NCBI GenBank assembly: GCA_023014485.1
Contig: JAJOZX010000878.1
Span: 256,001 to 320,000 of the forward strand
Length of the DNA: 64,000 bases
From: Bathynomus jamesi
Taxonomy: Eukaryota > Arthropoda > Malacostraca > Isopoda > Cirolanidae
Direction of reading: 5' to 3'
The position numbers and the translations under genes are program-made. The notes beneath the pieces are model-generated. The model had not been told where the DNA came from. It saw nothing but the letters and a program-made list of their open reading frames with translations, and made no database searches. Numbering within the stretch: the stretch's first letter is position 1; each line of letters opens with the position of its first letter. Shown in pieces: positions 31,998-42,992 of this stretch.

Positions 31998-32494
31998 CAG
32001 GGGCGGGTCCAAAGCACAATTTTGGAAGGGGGCACCTTCCAGAACCTGAGATTATAATACAATGGCAGGCAACTGGTGTGACAGAACTGCCAACGATTAT
32101 CACATATTCGTTCTGCCTATAAAGAATGCAGGAAGGTATCTGTTTTTGGTTAAAAAAAAGTCAATTCCTTGAGATGACAGTAAGCTCCACTGAGGCATAA
32201 AATTAGCACAACAACATTTACATTACTATTTTATTAAGCATCATCATTAGGGGCAATTAAAGAAAAATATATATTAAATATCTCACTTTTGAACATCAAT
32301 GTGCCCCTATATGCACTGTTTTGCAACAGCGATTATTTTTATAGGATGCTTCACTTTAATTTTGTATTGTCTCTTCTTTATGTTTCCGATCTCCTTCTTT
32401 CTTTCACTTTCTTTACCTTTAAGGTTTAGAGGCCTCATGGTTTGGGGGCGGGGCCGATGGCCCCCTCCCCCCTAGCCCACTAAATCAGCCCCTG
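31998..32494. mobile_element. hAT MITE (TSD TTGTGGGT/ATGTGGGT)
   Basis: Ends CAGGGGCGG and AGCCCCTG, with 8-bp flanks agreeing at 7 of 8 positions (31990-31997 and 32495-32502). The hAT copy 1 frame continues across the insertion site (SEIPDFVG before, SDFHFLFSFLDV after), which confirms the excision point. Non-coding. Confidence 0.93.
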
Positions 32495-32790
32495 ATGTGG
32501 GTTCTGATTTTCATTTCTTGTTCAGCTTCTTGGATGTAAGCGATGAATGGCTACAGAAACCCGTGGCTTGCTGGCCACAAGATGCGGATTATCAGGTCGC
32601 AGAGAATTTCGTGAGAACTTTGAAGGTGGTAAACGATGCCGTTGAAAGGGGTGTCAAGCTGAATACAGAGTATGCCACAATAATAACTGACAACCATAAG
32701 GAACGGCAACATTACTACAGGCTATTGAGCAGCACCGAGACAAGTATCCCGACTTTTCAAAGAAAACACTAGGATAAAATTGTAGAGAAT

Positions 32791-33286
32791 AATTTGTAAA
32801 TTTGTTTATTAATAAAGAGTGGGGGCCAGGAGGAAAATAAAATACAAATGCCGGAGCCTGTTCTTCAGGCCGGACAGGGGTGGGTTCAGAGTGGGCATTT
32901 TATTATCCTCCTCCCCCGTTATTTTTACTGGTCCTACATGAGGATGAAAAATTACTACAAATATACATGAAAACGTTACTAACATATTTCAGTGGTAAAT
33001 ATCTTGAAAATTGCAACTTATATCGACATCAAAATTGCTTCCAATCGCATTCTCTCGTCGATAAGATCAAGATGAGGGGCAGGTTGATAGGGTTATCTCC
33101 ATTAGTTACAAAGTTAGCATTTTACCATAAATGACTGAAACATGCTATCTTTAAGCTCTTTGAGCGACCCCAAGGCTAATTTCGATTTTGGTGAAAATGG
33201 TACCAAAAGACTTCACTTGGACCAAATAATGGGAAAAAAACAGTATGCTACATTTTTCAAACATTTCCTAATTTTGAACACCCCTA
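32791..33286 (+). other. 3' non-coding part of hAT copy 1 with candidate right end
   Basis: No coding. A small inverted repeat (GGAGGAAAATAAAAT versus ATTTTATTATCCTCC) lies at about 32831 and 32896. The sequence AATTTTGAACACCCCTA ending at 33286 reads TAGGGGTGTTC on the other strand, a hAT-type end, but no matching left end was found. Confidence 0.45.
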
Positions 33287-33344
33287 CTATGGAGCATATT
33301 CATGGTGCACAACACCTTCACAGTAAAAAAAAAAACAAGTAACA

Positions 33345-33538
33345 TGAAGAAATCGTCGCAAAACAAAACAAGTTTAACTTTATCGGCTCACCACAGTGGA
33401 CTGACGGTACACAATGAAGTGCAACCCTATCAATCAACTTGTCTCGACATGCGGAGTCATGTTTAGCACATTCACAACTCCAGACGTGATATTTTCTTAA
33501 AATAAACTCCCTGTCCGGATACTTTTTGAACAGACCTC
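33345..33538 (-). mobile_element. Mariner 5' end fragment
   Basis: CCGGATACTTTTTGAACAG then ACCTC at 33514-33538 is the inverted counterpart of the mariner end at 29252 (GAGGTTTGTTCAAAACGTA). The adjoining sequence is mariner-like 5' non-coding. With 29252-29675 it may be the two ends of one mariner split by hAT copy 1. Confidence 0.65.
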
Positions 33539-34042
<504 letters not shown>

Positions 34043-34216
34043 ATATGGAAATTATTTCACGAAAGTTACACGTGAATAATATTTATGATGAAAATAAACA
34101 CGAAGGAAAATTAAACCACGAAATAGTGCTCAAACGCTTTCGTCTAATGACATCCTCAGAAACACTAAAATTAGTAACAAGATTGAGACTATATATAGGT
34201 CACAAAAAAAAATAGT
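34043..34216 (-). mobile_element. Penelope-like 3' end fragment (solo)
   Basis: Matches the inverted 3' end at 14490-14640: GAAATTATTTCACGAAAGTT, then a region with the hammerhead motif, then GACTATATATAGGT. About 85% identical by eye. It borders a TA/GT tract like the other Penelope ends here. Confidence 0.85.
34126..34165 (-). ncRNA. Hammerhead ribozyme motif, variant
   Basis: Minus strand: stem I GUGUUU/GAGCAC (two G-U pairs), CUGAGGA, U, GUC-AUUA-GAC, GAAA, GCGUUU. Compared with 17261-17300, stem I changes C to U but still pairs (U-G), and both invariant cores are conserved. Confidence 0.68.
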
Positions 34217-34233
34217 ATGATTGGTGCGGAGTA

Positions 34234-34350
34234 TATTATAGGAGGAGCATACAATTCATGTGGAATAGCTACGAGAGTTTTAGATAAGAAGGGCAAGACG
34301 TTAAAACTCTCGTAGCTATTCCACATGAATTGTATGCTCCTCCTATAATA
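34234..34350. repeat. Perfect 49-bp-arm palindrome in Penelope-derived sequence
   Basis: Arms 34234-34282 and 34302-34350, identical inverted copies around a 19-bp spacer. The spacer region reads DKKGKTLKL on the plus strand, close to DKKGTTLNL at the end of the Penelope GIY-YIG frame. So it is a second inverted partial Penelope junction, like that at 15255. Confidence 0.85.
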
Positions 34351-34401
34351 TTTTCTGCACCTCATCGTATTATTATCAATTAGTAATATAGTAGTTATTT
34401 A

Positions 34402-34599
34402 GGATCACCTGAAGATCAGGGCCCCCAGCCTTCGTTAGTTAGCCTTATAAGGCTAACTAACGAAAATATTACGACTTAACCAATTGTTACGTCAACTGTA
34501 CGCCCTTGACGATTGGTTAGGTTAAGTCGTTATATTTTCGTTAGTTAGCCTTATAAGGCTAACTAAAGAAGGCTGGGGGCCCTGATCTTCAGGTGATCC
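34402..34599. mobile_element. Foldback MITE, GATTGGTTAGG family, copy 2 (TSD GTTATTTA)
   Basis: 198-bp palindrome, GGATCACCTGAAGATCAGGG to its complement. Exact 8-bp duplication GTTATTTA at 34394-34401 and 34600-34607. Core GACGATTGGTTAGGTTAAG. Confidence 0.95.
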
Positions 34600-34607
34600 G
34601 TTATTTA

Positions 34608-35128
34608 ACCTATTTATCTAACATGAGTTAACAACTAAAGCCTTGATATAACAACTTTTTGTAAAGTTTATAAGCTAATTTTAAAATAACTATTTTTATC
34701 TCAAAACTTAATTCTTAAAATATTACTCATCATTTTCACCTGTGTTTCAGTGATTAATGACATTACTAATGAGTTATATCACTTTGAGAGGAAAGTCGGA
34801 TTAAGGGTGAATCTCAAAACGCAATGAGAATGCCTTGAGACATTATACATTTTGAAAAATTAATGGTCACGTCTTTAGAAATTGAAAGAGTGTCAATAAG
34901 TTATAAGGTTTTGTAAATAATTTTCGTGTACTTTATTTTACATACAAATTTCGTTATTTATAAAGTTTCAAAATTATGTAAATTTCTATAATTTTTGTAA
35001 ATGGAATAAGTGTTCACTTATTAACTTCATTAAAATTAAGAAGTAATGGTACCGATCTTAGTACATTTTACAATAGCATCTAAGGACTGCAGACTATTCA
35101 TTTGAGTACAACTAAAATTATTAAATTT
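34608..35128. other. No gene seen
   Basis: AT-rich DNA. Nothing recognisable. Confidence 0.55.
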
Positions 35129-35282
35129 GATAATTAAAACCGACTCTAATAGACAGAGTTTATTTCCACAACAGTTTCGATGCCCACTGGCATCCCACTG
35201 GCATCCACCCGAAGAGGATGCCAGTGGGCATCGAAACTGTTGTGGAAATAAACTCTGTCTATTAGAGTGGGTTTTAATTATC
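35129..35282. repeat. 154-bp palindrome, Penelope-related
   Basis: Inverted arms of about 66 bp, from GATAATTAAAACC to GGTTTTAATTATC, around a 22-bp centre. It holds a degenerate hammerhead-like motif on the plus strand. A nearby minus-strand stretch (35283-35420) reads IEIRESTMTSEWSRLNDFKC, possibly Penelope-derived. Confidence 0.75.
35204..35246 (+). ncRNA. Degenerate hammerhead-like motif, second Penelope family
   Basis: Layout: UCCAC, CCGAAGA, G, GAUGCC-AGUG-GGCAUC, GAAA, CUGUU, GUGGA. Stem I 5 bp, stem II 6 bp, GAAA intact, one extra base before stem II as in the other copies. The invariant core CUGANGA reads CCGAAGA, so position U4 is C, which should impair cleavage. Confidence 0.5.
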
Positions 35283-36325
35283 ATATTTTGACCTTCACGT
35301 AGAAAAAAATGAAGTTTTTTTTTGCATTTAAAATCATTAAGACGACTCCATTCCGAAGTCATGGTTGACTCCCGTATCTCTATCTGTAATACTTTAAAAA
35401 AAAAATTCTGACCATGAGCTAGCACAGATAAATATTAATAATCAATACAGTTTCAGATGCCAATATCACTTTAAAGAATAAATTATCCATTATTTCACAA
35501 AAAACTGTTTTGACAGTCTTCCTTGCATGAACTTCTCGATGCATAGTTGACGCCTGCGCTACAATTTCACCTTATACACGTGCACATGTGTGCCATTCTG
35601 TTGTTTCTCAATGTCAGGTGTCTCTGGATGCAAATGCACAAAATTTTGAACGTCTGCGCTAGTTTATAGTTTAACTATTTAATGTCAGAAGATTTTGTAG
35701 AGTTAAGTTATAAATGCGTGTAACGACAAGTTATAAAGGTGTAAAAAGTGGTTATAAACGGGTAACGAAGGGTTACTCGTATAAAGGGTTAAGTTACGTT
35801 TCTTGCTTTCTTGTCCCACAATAAACAAGAATAATACCCATACGATATTTGTACTATAACTACAACCAAAGTGTGTAAGCAATTTTTTGGGGCACCCTAT
35901 AAGTTTATTTCATATTACTCATACATAGAAATATGTATAGCTTGTGAAAAAAATTCGCCAAGAAAATTAAATATCTAAAAGCCCCAAAAATTAATAATTG
36001 ACAATGTTGTTTTTGTTTGGTTATTTTCTTTTTTATGGTAGCAGTAATAAAATTGTAACAACAAAACCCAGTCGTTACTAATTAGTAACGTTTTATGTTT
36101 CTTAGAAATCATGTTCATAGGCGAACTTTCTTCCCAAACTGTACATTGAAGGTTTGAAAGTTTGATTTTATTAAAATGATACATCAAAAGTCACAATTAC
36201 ATTAAAGGTTGTTCAGGAGTTTATTGCAATGCAAAAGTTGAATTCAAGTATTATTCTAACAAAGGATAAGTTAACAAAATTGTAAGTAATAACAGGAATA
36301 TCGTTTAGTATTATATATATATATA
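35283..36325. other. No gene supported
   Basis: AT-rich. It holds repeated GTTATAA-type words around 35700-35800 and a TA run at about 36311-36324 just before the next hAT end. Nothing else recognised. Confidence 0.55.
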
Positions 36326-37186
36326 CAGGCCAGGATTTAGCTATAGGCGAACTAGGCGATCGCCTACGGCCTCGCGCCAAAGGGGGCCTCGCTCAAGCCG
36401 TTTTGCGCGTTCTGTTCAAGTGATATAATGATTTAGAACTCTATGAAGAACTTAAAGTACTTTGCAGGTTTATACCTGAGAAAACAGATCTCGGAAATGC
36501 CCTTGTTTATATAGTGCAAAAACAACTAAGTGAGATTTATCCTAATGTTTATGTTGCACTTCGAATAGTATTAACCATCCCAGTTACTGTTGCTTCGGCT
36601 GAAAGAAGTTTCTCGCGTCTCAAACTTATTAAAACATATTTGCGTTCCACCATGTCTCAAGCGAGATTGCAATCATTAGCTATGTTATCAATAGAAAACG
36701 ATATAACAAATTCATTAGATTATTCTCAATTAATTGAAGAGTTTAGCTCGAAGAAAAGTAGAAAAGCATTGCTGTAATATTCAAGGAGCATCTGAACCAA
36801 ATATTAAAGCATTAATATTTAGCCTCATAAGTCGATCGCTCACTATTATAAAAAATGAAATGTCAACATCTCTTATACATCACATATGAAAAACGTTTGT
36901 ATACTATGGAAAGTCATTACCTATAATATTATATAAATCTTAGAAATCATTGTCTTATATTTTCGATACAAATCTTGATTCATATTATAATTTATACTTA
37001 TTTGTATGGTTTATTTATATTTCTTATACAATTTCCATGCGTGATTATTTTGGTTTGGTTTAATTTTTAAGTGCTGGCATAGTTCTGTCTATGCGGGATT
37101 CTAATATTGCTGGTATAGTACCGATAATTAAGTCCATATTTTCATATATACAGTATAGGCCTAGGGCCTCGCAATTTCTAGATCTG
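36326..37186 (+). pseudogene. hAT deletion derivative with dimerisation domain (left copy)
   Basis: The left end CAGGCCAGGATTTAGC (36326) follows a TA tract. After a short 5' region the frame jumps to the transposase C-terminus, 36433-36777: LYEELKVLCRFIPEK, then VTVASAERSFSRLKLIKTYL and RSTMSQARLQSLAML, the hAT dimerisation block. The DDE core is deleted. The 3' region ends in GGCCTAGGGCCTCGCAATTT near 37158. It forms the left arm of a large palindrome with 37199-37879. Confidence 0.85.
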
Positions 37187-37198
37187 CGAGGCCCTAGG

Positions 37199-37879
37199 CA
37201 GATCTAGAAATTGCGAGGCCCTAGGCTATATATATGAAAATATGGACTTAATTATCGGTACTATACCAGCAATATTAGAATCCCGCATAGACAGAACTAT
37301 GCCAGCCCTTAAAAATTAAACCAAACCAAAATAATCACGCATGGAAATTGTATAAGAAATTAAATAAACCATACAAATAAGTATAAATTATAATATGAAT
37401 CAAGATTTGTATCGAAAATATAAGACAATGATTTCTAAGATTTATATAATATTATAGGTAATGACTTTCCATAGTATACAAACGTTTTTTCATATGTGAT
37501 GTATAAGAAATGTTGACATTTCATTTTTTATAATAGTGAGCGATCGACTTATGAGGCTAAATATTAATGCTTTAATATTTGGTTCAGATGCTCCTTGAAT
37601 ATTACAGCAATGCTTTTCTACTTTTCTTCGAGCTAAACTCTTCAATTAATTGAGAATAATCTAATGAATTTGTTATATCGCTTTCTATTGATAACATAGC
37701 TAATGATTGCAATCTCGCTTGAGACATGGTGGAACGCAAATATGTTTTAATAAGTTTGAGACGCGAGAAACTTCTTTCATCCGAAGCAGCAGTAACTGGG
37801 ATGGTTAATACTATTCGAAGTGCAACATAAACATTAGGATAAATCTCACTTAGTTGTTTTTGCACTATATAAACAAGGG
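37199..37879 (-). pseudogene. hAT deletion derivative, inverted copy
   Basis: Almost exact reverse complement of 36500-37186. The minus-strand frame to 37602 has VTAASDERSFSRLKLIKTYL; one Ala to Asp change (SAER to SDER) differs from the left copy. On the minus strand it starts CAGGGCC then directly CTTGTTTATATAG, so only about 7 bp of the end remain before the C-terminal piece. Tail-to-tail dimer. Confidence 0.85.
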
Positions 37880-37897
37880 CCCTGTATATATTATATA

Positions 37898-38336
37898 TAT
37901 ATAACGTAAAGAACGACGCTTGTATAGGAGATATTCCACGCAAGACGAGAGAGAGAGAACGAAACAAATGAAAAAATGAGGTAACCACCTGGGAATCGAA
38001 CCCGGGATCTTCCGATTGCCGGTCAGACGCGATACCATTACACCATGCGTGTTCTTTGCAGTTGAATGTATATAATGTTACGGCATGCGGGAGGTGCCCC
38101 CTTGGGGCATTGGTTTCTGCGAGTATGTAGAAGAATTACGGCATTGGAAGAGTGAGGTCCATGGTGTAATGGTATCGCGTCTGACCGGCAATCGGAAGAT
38201 CCCGGGTTCGATTCCCAGGTGGTTACCTCATTTTTTCATTTGTTTCGTTCTCTCTCTCTCGTCTTGCGCGCGAATATCTCCTATACAAGCGTCGTTCTTT
38301 ACGTTATTTATACTGCGTGTTCTTTGCAGTTGAATG
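37898..38336. mobile_element. Inverted pair of tRNA-derived SINE copies
   Basis: tRNA-like parts at 37980-38047 (minus) and 38158-38227 (plus) share A box TGGTGTAATGG, CTGACCGGCAATCGGAAG and B box GGTTCGATTCC. Common flanks: GCATGCGGGAGGTGCCCC and ACGTAAAGAACGACGC. An anticodon arm pairs (TCTGA/TCGGA) but its 7-nt loop has C instead of U33, and no acceptor stem forms. A repeat, not tRNA genes. Confidence 0.85.
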
Positions 38337-38593
38337 TGTGTATAGATATATATATATATATATATATGGGATAACACGCATGGGACCCCATCGTTAAACA
38401 AGAGAGATTTTAATTAAATGCTGCCACTAGCTCGAGTGCGGGAGGGTTAACATGTAAAGTGCCTCTTGAAGCGAAAGCTTTATGCGTTTTCTCGGTTCTT
38501 TAAATATATAACAGTGACAGGTTGTGTTAACTTTTTTTTCTCGTAGTGTGGTTGGTAGAGGTCCGGGTTTGGACCCTGGTGGGAGCAGTTTTG

Positions 38594-38636
<43 letters not shown>

Positions 38637-39879
38637 TATATATATAGACTATATATAAAGGTGGCAGAATATCAAAACTGATGTCAGGCTTTTAATACAG
38701 AGCAATTCTGGTGTCATTTAAAGTATCAGCAATCCATTCACATCAGAAAATACATAGTTATACTATATGTAAAACTAATAATTGAGGCACATTTTGGTTA
38801 ATTTAAAAGACAAACGATACCCATTTCCTCCAATAAAGTGTTAGCTAATGAATTGTAAAATGAGGTATTAATGTTAACTGGTTTCGCGAGCTGAGAGAGA
38901 GAGAGAGAGAGAGAGGAAGCCTCATACGCCTTTCGGTCCACTCGGAGAGGTTCCTGTTATTAGCAGTAGTAGAAAAAACATCATAAAAATGAACAGGAAA
39001 ACATAGAGCTCTCCCCCCACCCTCCTCTCCCTCTTTGCCAGAGGATGGTACGGAAAAAGGTTGAAGAAAATACCTTGACCCTGGAAAAGTAGCCAAGAAA
39101 ATATTACAGAAAAGAGGAGAATATATACGCTACCTCGACAATTACGTTATACACATAGAGAAATCGTACGCTAGAGAGCATGGCTGTATAAACTAGCATA
39201 ATAATATACAGTATTTGTGCTGATCGTATATCAACTACTTGGTATTGTCGAAAAACATCGAATATATGTTTGGATTTTATACAAACTATTTACAGCTCTA
39301 TTTATCTAGGTATTGGGCAAACGAACACCCCATGAAGATTCTACATGTCCACACCTGCAAAGCCATCACCCGGCAAGGTAATGAAATGCTTCTACATGAA
39401 AGGAGTTGAAACGAGAATTGAGAAAAAAAATCAGATTTTCCACATCATGCCCTCACCCTTCACATGCACCCGGCGACCCAAGAGAAGGAAAAGTAAAAAA
39501 AGAAATAGGACGGCATAAACGCAACTTTACCTCACCTAATCCATGTCATGCACTTGTTTTAGTTATTTGTTCATTAGGAAATTATGTATTTCTACAAAAT
39601 ACTTATCTAGTTTATTAAAAGGCAGGCAAGTATGTGAGCGTGTTTTCTGTAATTGGGTGTCTGTCATGTGTATGTGTCTGCCAACTCGTTGAATGTCGCC
39701 GAGTTTCAACTTGGATCTCCCGCTATGCGGCAAGTGATATACTGAGTCGTTCGTACTTCGCGGTGTTGACCACCACGAGAATAGAAAAAAATCTCATTCC
39801 GGCAAGGAATATGAGTGGGAGGTTCCTGTATCTATCCCCGTGTATTTGTCCTTTACGAAGAATGAAAGTGTTTCGTGGG
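38337..39879. other. Intergenic with microsatellites
   Basis: TA tracts at about 38341-38368 and 38598-38646, GA run at 38891-38916. A weak tRNA-like B box GGGTTTGGACCC lies near 38565. No supported gene. Confidence 0.55.
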
Positions 39880-40432
39880 CAGAGATGAGCATAAATACTT
39901 TAAAATGTATTTAAATACTAAATACTAAATATTACGCAAATTTATACTTAAATACCAAATACATTACTGTAACCTGGAATGCAATTAAATACTAAATACA
40001 TTACTTCAAAAATGTATTTAAATATAATCTAAATACATCCTAAATACATTCCATTTTCAGTGTTCATTGTTGCTATAGTAGTTTGAGGTTTCTTATCTGC
40101 AACAAAAGCAATCCAAAGAGAGGCAACAGAAAGAAGGGACTACATAAATCATGATAAACATAACACAATACAGTTTGGAATAGTTACAGAAAAAATAATT
40201 AAATGATTTACAAAAAACATGAGACCAAAATATTCCCAATATTGGAAAAAAAAAATCCATGATTTTTTGCAAATGTATTTAAAGGTGTATTTGAAAATAT
40301 GTATTTATAATTACATAATACATAAATAATAAACTTAAATATGTATTTAAATACCCTGAAAGAATGTACTTATAAATACAGTATTTAAATATGTATTTAA
40401 GTATTTATCAAATACATTACTGCCCATCTCTG
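39880..40432. mobile_element. hAT-like MITE with AAATAC/GTATTT repeats
   Basis: Ends CAGAGATGAGCA and TGCCCATCTCTG (one mismatch). Dozens of near-repeats of TAAATACTAAATAC on the left side and GTATTTAAATA on the right give a long foldable structure. Flanking 8-mers TTCGTGGG and TTGTGGAT match poorly. Confidence 0.75.
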
Positions 40433-40754
40433 TTGTGGATGATTACCCGCTGTTATTACGGCGAATTGAAGAGGTGTTATGAGGCAATTGTTCAAAAAAT
40501 GACTAGCTCGATGTTGATCGTGCTATGTGGGGTACAATGCAACCAGAGACGTCTATCTAAAGTGGGGACAGGACTAAGTGTAGGAGGCATGAATGTTTAA
40601 ACAAACTCCTGAGGGTTACGTTATAATATTATTTTAATCGAATCCTAAATTATTATAGTATGTTGGGACAGTCTTAAACCCTGAGTGTATTCAGAACTTT
40701 GTCCAGTTTATTTTTAAATATACTTACACTCTGGCTTGAAACAACCTCCTAGGG

Positions 40755-40811
<57 letters not shown>

Positions 40812-41114
40812 AGTTATGTTTTTGAATTATCCACAGATACATAGACTGTGGGGTTATGGGCAGTTATGCAGAAACAATACTGATTACCAGTAGGATTGTG
40901 CTCTTGCGTGGCGAGAGTGTGTTTTGCGTGACAGATGCCAGATGTTTATGGTTTGTATCCAGAGTGTTAAGGGCAAACCAGTTGAGCGAACTATCATATT
41001 ATTTCAGTGGTGTAAAATATAATGATGAGTTGTTTAGCCTCCTTCGCAACATTTAAGGTCATATGACGGAGGAGACCTGCAGCTTTACGCGGGATCTAAA
41101 CCACGGGTCGCTAC
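40433..41114. other. Intergenic with (GA)n
   Basis: No gene seen. Perfect GA run at about 40757-40808. Confidence 0.55.
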
Positions 41115-41671
41115 TAGTGTTGTCACCCGTTAGATTACGTCCGGACAGCAGTCCGGAAATGAGTAGAAATGTCCGGTGTCCAGATCGCACCCTCATCTGG
41201 ACGCAGTTTGTCTGGATCTCACGTGTGGATAGGCAAGCGCCAAACAACATGCCCACATTTTGGTGTGACTTAAGTAGTGCAGTAGCTAAAACATGTTTCG
41301 AAATTATACAAATATACATACGACTCATTCCGAGCGCGATCGTCTGGAAAATTTTCCATGTGACGTCATACTTCTGTTGGAAAAAGCCGTTCGGAGCGCA
41401 AAGGATCTAGAAAATTTTTCGGATCCTACGGATACTTTTTCAAACACGATCCGCAGGGTCCATCGTGATGTCACTTACCAGCTAATGACCTTGAACATAT
41501 GTATCAAAGGCAAAAGGTCCGGTAGAAGACTTTTCTTGCACGTATGTTGTTATTTTTTCTTAAAAATAATGTGCTTGTAAATTGTCCAGATTTACTTCAA
41601 TTATAAGGAGGATAATTTTCTTTGGGTGGGTGGGGTTGGGGATTTACTGAAACGAAAAGGTGGCAACACTA
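41115..41671. mobile_element. hAT MITE (TSD GTCGCTAC/GTCGCTCC)
   Basis: Ends TAGTGTTGTCACC and GGTGGCAACACTA. Flanking 8-mers agree at 7 of 8 positions (41107-41114 and 41672-41679). Repeated GTCCGGA motifs lie near the left end. Non-coding. Confidence 0.88.
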
Positions 41672-41725
41672 GTCGCTCCATTGTCTGAACGCAGAGGATA
41701 GTCTCCCACCCAACTACTCTCCGAC

Positions 41726-42565
41726 TAGTGTTGAAAAATAATCGAAACTTTACAAACCGGTTTTTAATCGATCTGTTTAAAACCGGTTTTAACCGGTTAT
41801 GACCGAAAAGTATAGTAATTTTTAAAAGCCACAATTGAAAGGTACTGACTTTAACTCTTAACAAGCATAGCTTATCGCCTATTTTTTGGTCAAAAGAATG
41901 CAAAAATGCAGCATCATATGTATGCATATGAATAAGAAAATGACAACTTTGACATATTTTATTTTAGCCAAAATAATACATTATTCAAACAATTTAGATT
42001 TGAAATAATTTTTTAAAATAAAACATCTATACTTAGAAAGAAATAAACTTCTTTTTGTAAAAAAATTATAAAGAATAAAAATAAAATTTATATCTATTTT
42101 GGAAAAAACATTAAAATAAAATTTTTTAATAAAAAAACTTTACCTAGAAAACAGAAAATTGACTCTTCGTGTAAGAAAAAATATATAAATTAATTTAGAT
42201 TTTATCCCTATTTTGGAAATGACATCTTAAGAAACAAAGGGCATTAAGGGTCTTATACTGCGAATAGGGCTTTAGTCGACTGACTCTACACTACAGCCTA
42301 CATGATGAGACAAACTGAAGATCGAGTTGCCAGATAGGCAAAAATTATACTGAGGAGCAGTTGCCAGTTTGTCACAATTTAACTTAATAGGTAATGTATG
42401 CGAAGTTATTTTTTGTGCGCTGTAGCGCGTAGCTGCACGTTCGCGCAAGTTTGAGCCAAATAAAAATCAATCGATAAAACCGGTTTTTTCTTTCGGTTTT
42501 CGATTTTTAGGGGAATTTTGCAAACAGGTTGAAAACCGGTTTTTACAAACCGGTTTTCAACACTA
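41726..42565. mobile_element. hAT MITE (8-bp TSD TCTCCGAC)
   Basis: Exact 8-bp duplication TCTCCGAC at 41718-41725 and 42566-42573. Ends TAGTGTTGAAAA and TTTTCAACACTA. AACCGGTTTT palindromes repeat near both ends. The middle is AT-rich and non-coding. Confidence 0.94.
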
Positions 42566-42780
42566 TCTCCGACCCAGTGTCGCTTAACTCCACTAATCAA
42601 CGGGAAGCGGTATTACGGCACTGGCTACAATGTAGCAACTTCAATAGGTGTTCTTTATTATTAACTCTCTCTCTCTCTCTATTAAAGAACGAGTGAGAGT
42701 AACATGCAATTTTACGTAACATAAGGTTAAATAAGTAAACGTTACAGGGTACAAAAGACGCTTCCCTCTAGCTTTTCTTA

Positions 42781-42992
42781 GGTGCTGGTTAAGTGTGCGG
42801 TCTACCTACGATTGGTTAGGTTTAATCATGATATTTTCGTTAAAACTTACGAAAATATCATGACTAAACCTAACCAATCGTCAAGGGCGATTGACAATGG
42901 GATGTAAACAAACAATTAGTAAACAAGATAAGAAGCTATAATTAAAAGGTAGACCGCCGAATCGTAGGTAGACCGCATACTTAACCAGCACC
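42781..42992. mobile_element. Foldback-type MITE, related core (TSD TTTTCTTA)
   Basis: Ends GGTGCTGGTTAAGTGTGCGG and inverted partner. Exact 8-bp duplication TTTTCTTA at 42773-42780 and 42993-43000. An inner palindrome uses CGATTGGTTAGGTTTAATC and ATTTTCGTTA, the core of the family at 7335, 34402, 46492 and 46770, but with different ends. Confidence 0.93.

Larger units (their letters stand above)
29723..32790 (+). pseudogene. Divergent hAT transposase (copy 1), broken and MITE-interrupted
   Basis: Homologous along its length to copy 2 at 59669-62399. N-terminal part: SARQVLQFFF and NVLTFWNLARIKT (30190-30300); coil region with DKKKLQTLRALQKQKAAM (about 30590). Core: LIGVQRLPHATGKAQAETT (about 31020); ALVFYTTASNSG (31116), where copy 2 has FDTTSCNTG, so the second catalytic Asp is Tyr; GCRHHVLELVL (31218), a CxxH motif; THHARWMGKVLY (31540), an RW motif. 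C-terminal part: FVRTLKVVNDAVERGVKL (about 32610), ending near 32772. CxxH and RW positions fit hAT transposases. Frameshifts and two nested MITEs make it dead. Confidence 0.82.

Noticed and set aside
35036..35425. 130-codon minus-strand gene
   Set aside because: Most of the frame reads through a palindrome. Only a short part looks Penelope-derived.
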